In this document: piece by piece, positions 1 to 7,687 of the stretch
Layout of the letters: each line of letters starts with the position of its first letter
Numbering within the stretch: position 1 is the first letter of the stretch
Assembly (NCBI RefSeq): GCF_003971235.1
Contig: NZ_CP034661.1
Location: forward strand, 1,860,001 to 1,924,000
Source of the DNA: Chryseobacterium aureum
Lineage (GTDB): Bacteria > Bacteroidota > Bacteroidia > Flavobacteriales > Weeksellaceae
Reading direction: 5' to 3'
DNA length: 64,000 bases
The notes under the pieces: model-generated
What the model saw: the letters and a program-made list of their open reading frames with translations, nothing else
The model's database searches: none
Told to the model about the DNA's origin: nothing
Made by a program: the position numbers and the translations under genes

Positions 1-1146
1 GTCTGCTGCTATTCCTACGAAGCTTCCTTTATAATGCCCTATGGTGTCTATTTCATGTTCAGCTTCTGTAATCATGATTCTTGTGAAATAGGAGGTTTCA
101 TTAGAATCCTGCTTGCGCATCTGGACATCTGCAACGCAGCCCGGATGCAGGAAGGGAACTGTTGTATTTCCTGATACGGAAAAGACATTCACGGCTTCAC
201 TTCCGGCGGCGCTTTTCTGAGAATATTCCACATCAAGGTGGGTAGTGGCTTTGATGGGAGCCATCTGTAAAGCCGGTGTTTTATAAATAGTTTCGTTGTG
301 ACTGTAGGCTGTTTTCGCCAGGTCACTTACGTGTTTGATGGGTGTGGAACCGGAAGTCAATTTTTCGTTTTTATTGCTGTTGTACCCATAGAACTGGGGT
401 TTTGTATGAACTGCTTTCAATTCAACTTTTATATCATTGGCGCTGCTTCCGTAGGTAAGAGTAATAGGTTTGTTCTGAGCGGGAAGCTTTCCAAAGTGTA
501 ATACTTCACCGTCATAAAAAAACTGTTCACCATATGCTTCAGCCATTCTCGCCAGATAATTATAATGGGTTTCATCATACTGGCTGCTGTAGACAATCTG
601 AGAAAAATTATTGGCATCTACTCTTACGTCAAACCGGCTTTTATCAATTCCCTGTTTGATTACTTCTTCGGCAATAATTCCTACGTTAACAGGTTGCGTA
701 CCTCCAAAGCTCTGAATGTGCGGTGCTCCGTCAAGAAGAATGGTAGGACTGTACCCTGTGAGCACAATATTTCCCAAACTCATATGCTCCTGGCTGAATC
801 CTACCCCCGTAATTACTCCTACAAAGGTTCTCTCCGGGCTGTTGTCTATATCTTTGTAAGAAATAACGGCAGTAAGCCTTTTACCAAGGAATTTATTGGC
901 TTCTTCCAAAGAATGGGTCTGTCTGTCCCCCAGGGTATCGTGTGCCAGTGTAAGGGTAAATTCGTGATGTCTTCTGGTACTTTGCTTAAGCCTGAAATGC
1001 TTATAATATTTGATAATTTTCCCTTCTATAACAAGAGAAAGCTTTACCAGACGGTTAATACCTGTATGATGGCTTGCGGAAATACCATCTGCATTCTGCG
1101 TCGGACGAAAAGACGTCGATTTTGAGTTTCCAGGTGTATTGGACAT
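1..1146 (-). CDS. vgrG: Type VI secretion VgrG spike protein (partial, C-terminus outside window)
   Basis: The minus strand is open from an ATG at 1146 to the window edge (382 codons, no stop). The N-terminus is a hydrophilic tail with serine and asparagine. It is followed by the phage gpD/VgrG-like fold: a long segment with HHEFTLTLAHDTLGD, a segment with RTFVGVITGV, then YDETHYNYLARMAEAYGEQF, typical of Bacteroidota VgrG (T6SS subtype iii). VgrG trimers form the puncturing tip on the Hcp tube and often carry effectors at the C-terminus, which is not visible here. The hcp gene lies directly upstream on the same strand, supporting the assignment. The start was chosen as the first ATG after the hcp terminator. 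Plus-strand open frames over this region are shadows of this gene. Confidence 0.85.
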   Translation of the reverse strand, partial: MSNTPGNSKSTSFRPTQNADGISASHHTGINRLVKLSLVIEGKIIKYYKHFRLKQSTRRHHEFTLTLAHDTLGDRQTHSLEEANKFLGKRLTAVISYKDIDNSPERTFVGVITGVGFSQEHMSLGNIVLTGYSPTILLDGAPHIQSFGGTQPVNVGIIAEEVIKQGIDKSRFDVRVDANNFSQIVYSSQYDETHYNYLARMAEAYGEQFFYDGEVLHFGKLPAQNKPITLTYGSSANDIKVELKAVHTKPQFYGYNSNKNEKLTSGSTPIKHVSDLAKTAYSHNETIYKTPALQMAPIKATTHLDVEYSQKSAAGSEAVNVFSVSGNTTVPFLHPGCVADVQMRKQDSNETSYFTRIMITEAEHEIDTIGHYKGSFVGIAAD

Positions 1147-1246
1147 ATTTTTAGTGATTTGATTAGTTTTTCAAACGATTATTCAACGGGTCGGGAGTTT
1201 AAAAATAAAAACAAAAAGATCCTGAAGAATGTAGTCTTAGGTAAAA

Positions 1247-1274
1247 AAAGACCGTCTTATGAGGGACAGTCTTT
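1247..1274 (-). terminator. Rho-independent terminator after hcp
   Basis: Imperfect hairpin with arms 1247-1256 and 1265-1274, followed on the minus strand by a T-run at 1243-1249. It lies between the hcp stop and the vgrG start, so vgrG may be transcribed at a lower level than the abundant tube protein by partial read-through. Confidence 0.65.
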
Positions 1275-1295
1275 TATTTTTAGTGGATGAAAGAC

Positions 1296-1700
1296 CTAGC
1301 TCATTGGCCAAAGCCCGTCATAGAATGAATTTCCATAGGTAATGCTTTCAGCACTTACTACGAAGCTGATCAGCATATTGTTGCTGTCTATGGCATCAAA
1401 GTCTACTTCATGCTGAATGACATATCCGTTTTCCCACTTCAAAGAGATGAGTGTTCCTTCTTCGTGAGATTTATTAAACTGGATTTCTCCGTGGGTAGGT
1501 TTATATTTGCTGTTTAACAAGCTTTCCAAAACATCAGATTTTTCTGTTGCTTCAATGGTTATTTTGATCAATGCGTTTGACGGATCAGAAGCTACACGCC
1601 CTGATACATCTGTAGATCTTGATACGCTATAGTTAAGCTTTAATAACTTCTGACCTTCACCTCCATTAAATTTTAAGATTCCTCTTGAATTTCCTGCCAT
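1296..1700 (-). CDS. hcp: Type VI secretion tube protein TssD (Hcp)
   Basis: 134 residues, the usual size for the Bacteroidota Hcp family (TssD). The protein starts MAGNSRGILKF and ends GLWPMS, with internal HEEGTLISLKWENGYV and an all-beta pattern. No signal peptide is seen, as expected for a cytoplasmic protein that stacks into hexameric rings to form the inner tube. The vgrG spike gene follows on the same strand. The other structural T6SS genes (sheath, baseplate, ClpV) are not in the window, so whether this is an orphan hcp-vgrG island or the edge of a full cluster cannot be told here. Confidence 0.9.
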   Translation of the reverse strand: MAGNSRGILKFNGGEGQKLLKLNYSVSRSTDVSGRVASDPSNALIKITIEATEKSDVLESLLNSKYKPTHGEIQFNKSHEEGTLISLKWENGYVIQHEVDFDAIDSNNMLISFVVSAESITYGNSFYDGLWPMS

Positions 1701-1752
1701 AATCTTACATGTTAATCATTTATTACTGTTCTCTTATATAGAATTTAGATAA

Positions 1753-1760
1753 CAAAGATA
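1753..1760 (-). promoter_or_regulatory. Bacteroidota -7 element for hcp
   Basis: Reads TATCTTTG on the minus strand, an exact TAnnTTTG match, about 52 nt upstream of the hcp start. No clear TTG -33 element at the usual spacing was found. The 295-base gap 1701-1995 holds nothing else recognisable. Confidence 0.5.
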
Positions 1761-1995
1761 GAATTCATGTTCTGATTTAAAAAGTTTTTAGGTCACTCTT
1801 TCAGAAATTGTCGTAATTCTACGACATTTTAAAAATTCCGGACCGAAAACCCAAATCATAGAATTTTACACTAATTTGTTTTGCTTACTGTTAAAAATTT
1901 TCTATTCAATTTGACATAAACGGAATAACAAAAAATATCTTTTTTTTTATCATTCTGCTTATAATGAAAGACTTACTTAATTCCTTCGCTTTAAA

Positions 1996-2274
1996 CTAGT
2001 GATGTTTGTACACATACCCGATTACCATAATAATGAGGTTAACGATGATCATCACCATTAAAACATGACCATATTTTCTCTTTTTATCGATAAAGCTCAG
2101 CCCTAAAGTAAAAAACAATACCAATAAAGTATACACAGCAGGATACATTTGAAAAGCTTCTGCAAACTTTCCTTCCAATACCAATACAACAGCCCGCTGG
2201 GCACCACATCCCAGGCATTCTACTCCCAGATATTTCTTGCTGGGACAGGTAAGCATGAAATCATTAATATCCAT
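1996..2274 (-). CDS. DUF2752 family small membrane protein
   Basis: 92 residues. The N-terminal part carries CPSKKYLGVECLGCGAQRA, the Cys-rich CPxK...CxGCG signature of DUF2752. Two hydrophobic segments follow (about residues 44-60 and 70-87), so it is an inner-membrane protein with a cysteine-bearing loop. Function is unknown for the family. It sits 24 bases downstream of the old yellow enzyme gene on the same strand and may be co-transcribed. Identification is by motif and length. Confidence 0.75.
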   Translation of the reverse strand: MDINDFMLTCPSKKYLGVECLGCGAQRAVVLVLEGKFAEAFQMYPAVYTLLVLFFTLGLSFIDKKRKYGHVLMVMIIVNLIIMVIGYVYKHH

Positions 2275-2298
2275 TTCTGAGCTTTATAAAGGAGCTGT

Positions 2299-3351
2299 TT
2301 ACGATGAGATTTTGGCTCTGGTATACTGATGAGGGAAAAAGCAGTCTTCTTTCATTTCAAAAGATCCCTGAACCGCTATGTATGGATTTCTTAAAATCTC
2401 TCTTGCGACAAAAATCAGGTCTGCTTCTCCTTTCTGAAGGATTTCTTCAGCCTGCTCCACTTTAGTAATTAGTCCTACTGCTCCTGTTTTCACTTCAGCT
2501 TGGTTTCTCACCTGTGATGAAAGAGGAACCTGATAACCTTCAAAAACAGGGATTTTTGCGCCATGAATATTGCCGCCACTGGATACATCTACAAGGTCTA
2601 CAGCATGTTGCTTTAAAATTTTTGCCAATTCTACGCTGCTTTGGATATCCCAGCCATTCTCGGCATATTCTGTTCCTGAAATTCTTACAAAAAGCGCCGT
2701 ATCTTCATTCAGCTCTTCATTAACAGCATCTACAATTTCCAGAAGAAATCTGATTCTGTTTTCGAAACTTCCTCCATATTCATCTGTTCTGATATTAGAG
2801 AGAGGCGATAAAAACTGGTGGATCAGATATCCGTGTGCTCCGTGAATTTCAATAACATCAAAACCGGCATCTACGGCTCTTCGGGCAGCTTTTTTAAAAT
2901 TCTGTACCTGTTCTTTTACCTCATCTGTAGTAAGTACATGCGGAATTCTTTCTGTAGGGTGATACGGAAGAGGACTTGGCGCAACGGTTTCCCAACCTTC
3001 TTCCAGAGAAATCTGGAGATTATTCCATGTAGAGCCTTTTCTTCCGGCATGAGCCAGCTGGATTCCTATTTTACTTTCTGAGTTTTGATGGACAAATTCT
3101 ACAATTCTTTGAAGTTTCTCAGCCTGTTCATCATTCCAGATCCCCATACAGTGGTTGGTAATTCTTCCTTTAGGTTCTACTCCGGTAGCTTCTACGATCA
3201 ACAGCCCTGTACCGCCCTGCGATCGGCTTCCGTAGTGTACAAAATGGAAGTCGTTGGCTTCTCCGTCTTCACATGAATACATACACATGGGTGACATTAC
3301 CCATCTGTTTTTCAACACTACATTTCTGAATTCTATTGGTGTGTATAACAT
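2299..3351 (-). CDS. NADH:flavin oxidoreductase of the old yellow enzyme family (NamA/YqjM-like)
   Basis: 350 residues, a TIM-barrel FMN enzyme that reduces activated C=C bonds with NAD(P)H. Visible family features are the N-terminal FRNVVLKNRWVMSPMCMYS with the YqjM-type active-site Cys, HAGRKG, and IEIHGAHGYLIHQFLSPLSN with the catalytic His pair region. NIRTDEYGGS, SSGG and a C-terminal phosphate-binding stretch with FVAREIL also fit. Length matches NamA/YqjM (about 340). Physiological substrate is unknown; members of this branch act in oxidative stress and detoxification. It is divergent from the cytidine deaminase gene. Confidence 0.88.
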   Translation of the reverse strand: MLYTPIEFRNVVLKNRWVMSPMCMYSCEDGEANDFHFVHYGSRSQGGTGLLIVEATGVEPKGRITNHCMGIWNDEQAEKLQRIVEFVHQNSESKIGIQLAHAGRKGSTWNNLQISLEEGWETVAPSPLPYHPTERIPHVLTTDEVKEQVQNFKKAARRAVDAGFDVIEIHGAHGYLIHQFLSPLSNIRTDEYGGSFENRIRFLLEIVDAVNEELNEDTALFVRISGTEYAENGWDIQSSVELAKILKQHAVDLVDVSSGGNIHGAKIPVFEGYQVPLSSQVRNQAEVKTGAVGLITKVEQAEEILQKGEADLIFVAREILRNPYIAVQGSFEMKEDCFFPHQYTRAKISS

Positions 3352-3396
3352 TCTACTGTTTTAAAAAATTGAACTTTTTACAGGAAGAATAAAATA

Positions 3397-3427
3397 TTGC
3401 CCACTTCATTAAAAAGAACTAATTTTA
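3397..3427 (+). promoter_or_regulatory. Probable promoter of the cytidine deaminase gene
   Basis: TTG at 3397-3399 and TAATTTTA at 3420-3427 are separated by 20 nt, close to the Bacteroidota consensus TTG-N19-21-TAnnTTTG. The start codon lies 24 nt downstream. Confidence 0.4.
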
Positions 3428-3451
3428 CCCCCCTTTTTTAGTCTACAATAT

Positions 3452-3934
3452 ATGAAAAAAGATATACAGATCAGTTACGAATATTTTAAAAATAGCAGTG
3501 AACTGAGCGATATAGAAAAACAATTATTTGAAAGAGCCAAAGAGGCTCGTGAGAATGCTTATGCTCCGTATTCTCAGTTTCTGGTAGGATGTTCCGTATT
3601 ATTGGAAAACGGTGAAATCTATTCCGGAAACAATCAGGAGAATGCAGCTTATCCTTCCGGGCTTTGCGCAGAAAGAACAACTGTTTTTTGGGTAGCCGCC
3701 AATTTTCCGGATGTGAAAATTAAAAAGATTTTTGTAGTAGGAGGTCCGAAAGAATTTCACGAAAAGAATCCTCCAATTCCTCCCTGTGGGGCCTGCCGCC
3801 AGAGTCTGATTGAATACGAAACCAAGCAGAATGAAAACATTGACCTCTATTTTTCAAGTATGAATGAAGAGGTGGTAAAAGTGCATGCGGTGAAGGACCT
3901 GCTTCCTTTTTATTTTGACTCTACGTTTTTGTAA
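3452..3934 (+). CDS. cdd: Cytidine deaminase
   Basis: 160 residues, zinc-dependent deamination of cytidine/deoxycytidine to uridine in pyrimidine salvage. The catalytic signature is present: ENAAYPSGLCAERTT (zinc Cys and the proton-shuttle Glu) and PPCGACRQSL (two more zinc Cys). The N-terminal substrate segment YAPYSQFLVGC is also typical. A homotetrameric cytosolic enzyme of normal length. The ATG is preceded by a promoter-like sequence and no other start fits. Confidence 0.92.
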   Translation: MKKDIQISYEYFKNSSELSDIEKQLFERAKEARENAYAPYSQFLVGCSVLLENGEIYSGNNQENAAYPSGLCAERTTVFWVAANFPDVKIKKIFVVGGPKEFHEKNPPIPPCGACRQSLIEYETKQNENIDLYFSSMNEEVVKVHAVKDLLPFYFDSTFL

Positions 3935-3958
3935 CCAAAGTAAAACTTGATTTTTAAA

Positions 3959-3986
3959 CCCTGCCAAAGTTTGAAATCTTGGCAGG
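3959..3986. repeat. Intergenic palindrome (CCTGCCAA...TTGGCAGG)
   Basis: Arms of 8 bases at 3960-3967 and 3979-3986 with an 11-base loop, 25 bases past the cdd stop. There is no strong T-run, so it looks more like a dispersed intergenic palindrome than a terminator. Confidence 0.5.
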
Positions 3987-4049
3987 CTATGAAGCAAAAA
4001 CTTCACATTGACTAGTCCTAAATAAAACGCTACCGTTAAAGAAGATAAG

Positions 4050-4082
4050 AAACCTAACAGGTTTTAGAAACCTGTTAGGTTT
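4050..4082. repeat. Perfect 15-bp inverted repeat
   Basis: Arms 4050-4064 and 4068-4082 are exact complements around a 3-base loop (core CCTAACAGG). It lies between convergent genes and adds to the adjacent hairpins. Probably a dispersed palindromic element; it could also act as a weak terminator. Confidence 0.6.
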
Positions 4083-4130
4083 GCATGTCAAAGAATAAAG
4101 ATTTGAATGTTATAGAATAAGGATCAGCAT

Positions 4131-4167
4131 AAAAAAAGTTGTTTCAACGGATGAAACAACTTTTTTT
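4131..4167. terminator. Bidirectional terminator between cdd and the barstar gene
   Basis: Perfect 16-base arms at 4131-4146 and 4152-4167 around a 5-base loop, A-rich on the left and T-rich on the right. It would work for both the plus-strand cdd transcript and the minus-strand barstar transcript. Confidence 0.85.
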
Positions 4168-4171
4168 ATTA

Positions 4172-4480
4172 TTATTCTTCAGATTCTACATCGTCTTCAT
4201 CATCTTCGTATTGCTCCAGATAATAGCTGAAACTAAATTCTTCCACTTCTTCTTCAGCATCTTCCAGGGTGGTCAGCAGATCTTCAAAAATCTCAAGCTG
4301 ATCTACCGTCATATTCACGAATTCTAAATGCAGCGGCATTTCCAGACCACCGGTGATGGTGTCAAAAAGGGCATCAAGATTATCACCAAAATGCTCAGGA
4401 AGCTGAATTTTCTCCCTCAGCTGCTCGTAAAAATCTTCATAGTCACCTATGTCTGTAAAATCTATATATACTGTCTTCAT
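4172..4480 (-). CDS. Barstar family ribonuclease inhibitor
   Basis: 102 residues. The signature HFGDNLDALFDTITGGLE matches the barstar helix-2 motif that plugs the barnase active site, with acidic residues D36 and D40 equivalent to barstar D35 and D39. The protein is very acidic with a Glu/Asp-rich tail. It has no signal peptide, so it acts in the cytosol as an immunity protein. Its start overlaps the stop of the archaemetzincin gene by 4 bases, and the barnase-like gene is two genes upstream on the same strand. That places nuclease and inhibitor in one transcript, with an unexpected protease gene between. Confidence 0.9.
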   Translation of the reverse strand: MKTVYIDFTDIGDYEDFYEQLREKIQLPEHFGDNLDALFDTITGGLEMPLHLEFVNMTVDQLEIFEDLLTTLEDAEEEVEEFSFSYYLEQYEDDEDDVESEE

Positions 4481-5100
4481 ATTGAACTAAATTTCCAATT
4501 TTTATTGATTAAAAAGGTTTTGCATTTTTTGCAGAAATCCGTTTCTTCATTCGTAGGATTTTTTCCTTCCGCATCTCTCATAAAACACATTTTTTCAGGG
4601 CAGTGTGGCAGCCCTTGTGTGTGGCCCAGCTCATGAATGGCTATCTTGAAAAACTGCTCGTCCCGGTTTTCTCTGCTCAGCCTGAAGTTTGAAGCTACAC
4701 AGGCTTTCCCGGGTGTATACCCCAATCCCATGATTCCGAAATCTTTGATTTTTCCTCTGGTAGCACTGATATCTTTTGTAGTGAGGCCTATGGTAACAAA
4801 TCCTTCTTTTGTTTCCTTACTTAACAATTTAATGATTGAATCAGCTCTATAACGGTTTCTCTCTTTATAATAAGTATTCGCCGGAAAGTCTATGGCGTCC
4901 AGAACTTTTACATTCGGGTATACCTTTTTTATACCTTCGGTTACTTTTGCTACAGTACTCTCATTAATATCTTTAAATGGCTGTATAAGTATTGTTAAGG
5001 CAGGTTTTTCCGTTTTTTTATTTATGGTATTTTTCTTTTCCGAACATGAAAAGATCAGAAGTAAAAAACTTAAAAGATAAAGAAATCTACTATTTTTCAA
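4477..5100 (-). CDS. Archaemetzincin-type zinc metalloprotease lipoprotein
   Basis: 207 residues. The metal site HELGHTQGLPHC followed by CFM and a later CKKC matches the archaemetzincin pattern HExxHxxGxxHC-x4-CxM-...-CxxC: three His ligands, catalytic Glu and a structural Cys4 zinc site. The N-terminus (hydrophobic, then LLLIFSC) is a lipobox, predicting a membrane-anchored, exported lipoprotein, which differs from the cytosolic archaeal and human members. Between the barnase gene (78-base gap, holding a palindrome) and barstar (4-base overlap). Substrate unknown. It may process the exported nuclease, or its placement may be accidental. Confidence 0.85.
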   Translation of the reverse strand: MKNSRFLYLLSFLLLIFSCSEKKNTINKKTEKPALTILIQPFKDINESTVAKVTEGIKKVYPNVKVLDAIDFPANTYYKERNRYRADSIIKLLSKETKEGFVTIGLTTKDISATRGKIKDFGIMGLGYTPGKACVASNFRLSRENRDEQFFKIAIHELGHTQGLPHCPEKMCFMRDAEGKNPTNEETDFCKKCKTFLINKNWKFSSI

Positions 5101-5138
5101 AATTACGATTTATACTAATTACAATGCAAATTATATCA

Positions 5139-5172
5139 GTCATTGCGAGGAGCTGTGCGACGAAGCAATGAC
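5139..5172. repeat. REP-like palindrome in the barnase-archaemetzincin gap
   Basis: Outer arms GTCATTGC and GCAATGAC are perfect complements, with an imperfect centre (CGAGGA / GACGAAG region). The sequence resembles the CATTGCGAG...GAAGCAATG palindromes dispersed in many bacterial genomes. It falls between two genes of the same apparent operon, where it may affect mRNA processing or stability. Confidence 0.65.
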
Positions 5173-5178
5173 TAGATG

Positions 5179-5697
5179 TTACTGTTTTTCAAAGCTTTTA
5201 TAATGGTTTTTGGTAAGGTATACATCACCATTCCGAGTATAGATAATACGGTCAGCATTTCTTCCGCCGCAATGGTAGTTTACATCTGCTTCAAAATATG
5301 TTTCTCCATCCGGCAGACGCCCTTCCCTGTTTCCGAATTTATCTCCGCCAATAGCTTTTCCCGGAAGTACGTCACAAAGATTTCCTCTGGAAGGGTCCCA
5401 GCCCTGCTTTCTTGCTTCATTTTTCGTGATATAATACTCCGGAAGCTGATGATTTTTCTTAACATAGTTTATCACCGTTTTTTCTTCTGTAAGCTGATCT
5501 ATGGAAACCTGATCCGATGAATTTCGGATACTGGCATCCCCATCCAAAGAGGTACTGCCGTAGCTCACATTTTCAGTTGTTACAGAAGCTGACTGATCTT
5601 TCTTTTTTTCAATAAAGTTTTTGTAGATATACATGCTCCCCATGCCGAAAAGAAGTCCCAGGCATATAAAAAATACAGATCTTATTTTACCGTTCAT
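5179..5697 (-). CDS. Barnase-like secreted or membrane-anchored ribonuclease
   Basis: 172 residues. The C-terminal 110 align by eye with barnase along its length: LPEYYITKNEARKQGW, GGDKFGNREGRLP, EADVNYHCGGRNADRI and NHYKSF. The catalytic set is intact: E136 (barnase E73), R146 (R83), R150 (R87), H165 (H102). The N-terminus has a hydrophobic segment (about residues 6-25) that serves as signal peptide or anchor. A low-complexity linker of Ser/Thr/Asp (about 35-65) follows. The reaction is endonucleolytic RNA cleavage via a 2',3'-cyclic phosphate. The cognate inhibitor is the barstar gene downstream. A toxin for competition or extracellular RNA scavenging are both possible. Confidence 0.92.
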   Translation of the reverse strand: MNGKIRSVFFICLGLLFGMGSMYIYKNFIEKKKDQSASVTTENVSYGSTSLDGDASIRNSSDQVSIDQLTEEKTVINYVKKNHQLPEYYITKNEARKQGWDPSRGNLCDVLPGKAIGGDKFGNREGRLPDGETYFEADVNYHCGGRNADRIIYTRNGDVYLTKNHYKSFEKQ

Positions 5698-5805
5698 TAT
5701 AACTTTGTATTAATGTAAGAATTTACCCCATATAACCTTGTAACAATAAGAATACATAAAATATTGACAAACCGTTATAGGGTTAAATAGGTTCTTTCAT
5801 GCTAT

Positions 5806-6600
5806 TTATTTACTTCTCCATTCTTCCGGAATATCACAAACCGGAATAGGATCCATTTTATGTTTTGCGGCTTTATGCATTCTGTCGAAGATCAGGAACA
5901 CTTCTTTATCTCTTCCTTCATAATCTTCGGCAGTTTTGGTTCCGTATTCTTTCTGGATTTTTTCCAGTTCAGGATAAGTAGCTCCGATCTGCTGCTCGTC
6001 CGTTCTGTCCACATCCCAAAGACCGTCAGTAGGAATTGCTTCCTGAATGCTTTTGATCAGATTAAGCCCTTTGGCAAGTTCATATACTTCCGTTTTATAA
6101 AGATCAGCGATGGGAGAAACATCTACTCCGCCGTCGCCATATTTTGTATAAAAACCGATTCCGAAATCCTCCACTTTATTGCCTGTTCCACAAACCAGAA
6201 GTCCGTTCAGCTGTCCGTAATAATACAGGGTAAGCATTCTCAGTCGGGATCTTGTGTTGGCAAAAGCCAGTTTTTCGTTAGAATACAGGTCATCTTTTAC
6301 ATCAAAAGTTTTGTACAGTTCCTCAAAAGCAGGCGTCAGATCTACTGACATTGTTTCTACATTGGGAAATCTGGATTTAAGGTCATTCATATGATCCTGT
6401 GCCCGGTCTACCTGATCTGCTTTCTGGCGGATCGGCATTTCTATGAGTAATGTTTTCAGCCCGGTCATTGCTGCCAGCGTAGAAACCACTCCGGAATCAA
6501 CCCCTCCGGAAACCCCGATTACATATCCGTTTACTCTTGCTTTTGTTGCATAATCTTTTAACCAGCTTACAATATGATCTATCACTTTTTGTGTCTGCAT
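5806..6600 (-). CDS. nadE: NAD(+) synthase, ammonia-dependent
   Basis: 264 residues, ATP-pyrophosphatase fold that amidates nicotinic acid adenine dinucleotide to NAD+. The P-loop VSGGVDSGVVS is clear, and so are NTRSRLRML, CGTGNKVED and KYGDGGVDVSPIADLYKTEV. No N-terminal glutaminase domain is present, so ammonia is the nitrogen source. Last gene of a minus-strand run (LRR protein, two GNATs, nadE) with a 12-base gap to the GNAT upstream. nadE next to gldB/gldC is a recurrent arrangement in Flavobacteriia. Confidence 0.95.
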   Translation of the reverse strand: MQTQKVIDHIVSWLKDYATKARVNGYVIGVSGGVDSGVVSTLAAMTGLKTLLIEMPIRQKADQVDRAQDHMNDLKSRFPNVETMSVDLTPAFEELYKTFDVKDDLYSNEKLAFANTRSRLRMLTLYYYGQLNGLLVCGTGNKVEDFGIGFYTKYGDGGVDVSPIADLYKTEVYELAKGLNLIKSIQEAIPTDGLWDVDRTDEQQIGATYPELEKIQKEYGTKTAEDYEGRDKEVFLIFDRMHKAAKHKMDPIPVCDIPEEWRSK

Positions 6601-6612
6601 CGTTTATTTTTT

Positions 6613-7146
6613 TTAGTCTATTCCAAATTCGTAAGGGTATTTCACCACTCCTTTTTTATCTTTTAATCCGTCTTTTACCAATTCTAGAGCCATTCCGTTT
6701 TCTTCAGGAATATCAAATGGAAAAGAAATCCCAAAATTACTTGTTTTTTTGTAACCAAAGCGCGGATAATATTTTTCGTGCCCAATTAAGATCACGGATT
6801 CATATCCCAGTCCTTTTGCGATATGATGTCCCTCAAGAATCAGTTTTGCTCCGATTCCCTGATTCTGAAATTCGGGTTTTACGGAAACAGGAGCCAAAGC
6901 CAGGGAATCAAATGATTCTTTTTCATTGGTAATTTCAATTTTTGTGAAAAGAATATGTCCGGCAATCGTACCGTTCTCATCCTCTGCTACTAATGATAAC
7001 TGCGGGATAAAGGCATCCGAACCCCTTAGTTTTTCAACCAAAAACTGTTCCTGATGATCACTGTATTCTATATCCCTGAAAGCCTCTTCTGTGAGCTGAA
7101 ATACCTTCTGATAGTCTTTTTTATCTTCCTGTCTTATCGTTATCAT
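6613..7146 (-). CDS. GNAT family N-acetyltransferase (YhbS-like)
   Basis: 177 residues with the acetyl-CoA binding motif A: LAPVSVKPEFQNQGIGAKLI, the QxxGxG/A type, followed by ESVILIGHEKYYPRFGYKK characteristic of the YhbS branch. Cytosolic; substrate unknown. Its start overlaps the end of the neighbouring GNAT by 4 bases, so the two are translationally coupled. Confidence 0.85.
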   Translation of the reverse strand: MITIRQEDKKDYQKVFQLTEEAFRDIEYSDHQEQFLVEKLRGSDAFIPQLSLVAEDENGTIAGHILFTKIEITNEKESFDSLALAPVSVKPEFQNQGIGAKLILEGHHIAKGLGYESVILIGHEKYYPRFGYKKTSNFGISFPFDIPEENGMALELVKDGLKDKKGVVKYPYEFGID

Positions 7147-7673
7147 TTTCTATTATAATTTTCGCGCTTCAGTTCGTACCAGAAGCAAATTCCGTCCGGT
7201 TCTTCAAACTCGCTGGTTTTCTCAAATCCTAATTTTCTTAAAATATGGTTGGAGGCATCATGTTCAGAGTGAGCATAGGCATAAATAACGTCTGCATTCA
7301 GATCATTAAAACCATAATCCAAAGAGGCTGCTCCTGATTCCACGGCATATCCTTTCCCCCATGATTCCGGAAGAAAACGGTATCCCAGTTCCAGTACATT
7401 TTTATAACCATTGGTTTCATGGGTTAACAATTTTAAGCCGCTCCAGCCTATCAGAAGTCCGCTTTCTTTTTCTACAACCCCCAGTCTTCCCACTCCGTTT
7501 TCCTCATACTGTTTCTGAATCATTCTGATGACATTTTTTGACTCGTTGATGTCTGTTAAAACCGGTACACCAATATACTTCATCACTTCCGGATTGGAAT
7601 CCAGAAGAAAGATTCGTTCAAAATCTTCATCTTCCAGTTTTCTTAACGTCAGCCGTTCCGTTTCTATTTTCAT
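7143..7673 (-). CDS. GNAT family N-acetyltransferase (RimJ/RimL-like)
   Basis: 176 residues. It starts IETERLTLRKLEDEDFERIF, the usual start of the RimJ/RimL branch, and has LGYRFLPESWGKGYAVES as the acetyl-CoA loop. AHSEHDASNHILRKLGF is the Asn-containing motif B. Likely acetylates a protein N-terminus or a small amine; substrate unknown. Overlaps the next GNAT gene by 4 bases and follows the LRR gene after 14 bases. Confidence 0.87.
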   Translation of the reverse strand: MKIETERLTLRKLEDEDFERIFLLDSNPEVMKYIGVPVLTDINESKNVIRMIQKQYEENGVGRLGVVEKESGLLIGWSGLKLLTHETNGYKNVLELGYRFLPESWGKGYAVESGAASLDYGFNDLNADVIYAYAHSEHDASNHILRKLGFEKTSEFEEPDGICFWYELKRENYNRK

Positions 7674-7687
7674 AATTATTTGTTTTT

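Noticed and set aside
565..1125. Plus-strand open frame of 186 codons
   Set aside because: It is the shadow of the vgrG gene on the minus strand, which shows clear family motifs and is open to the window edge.
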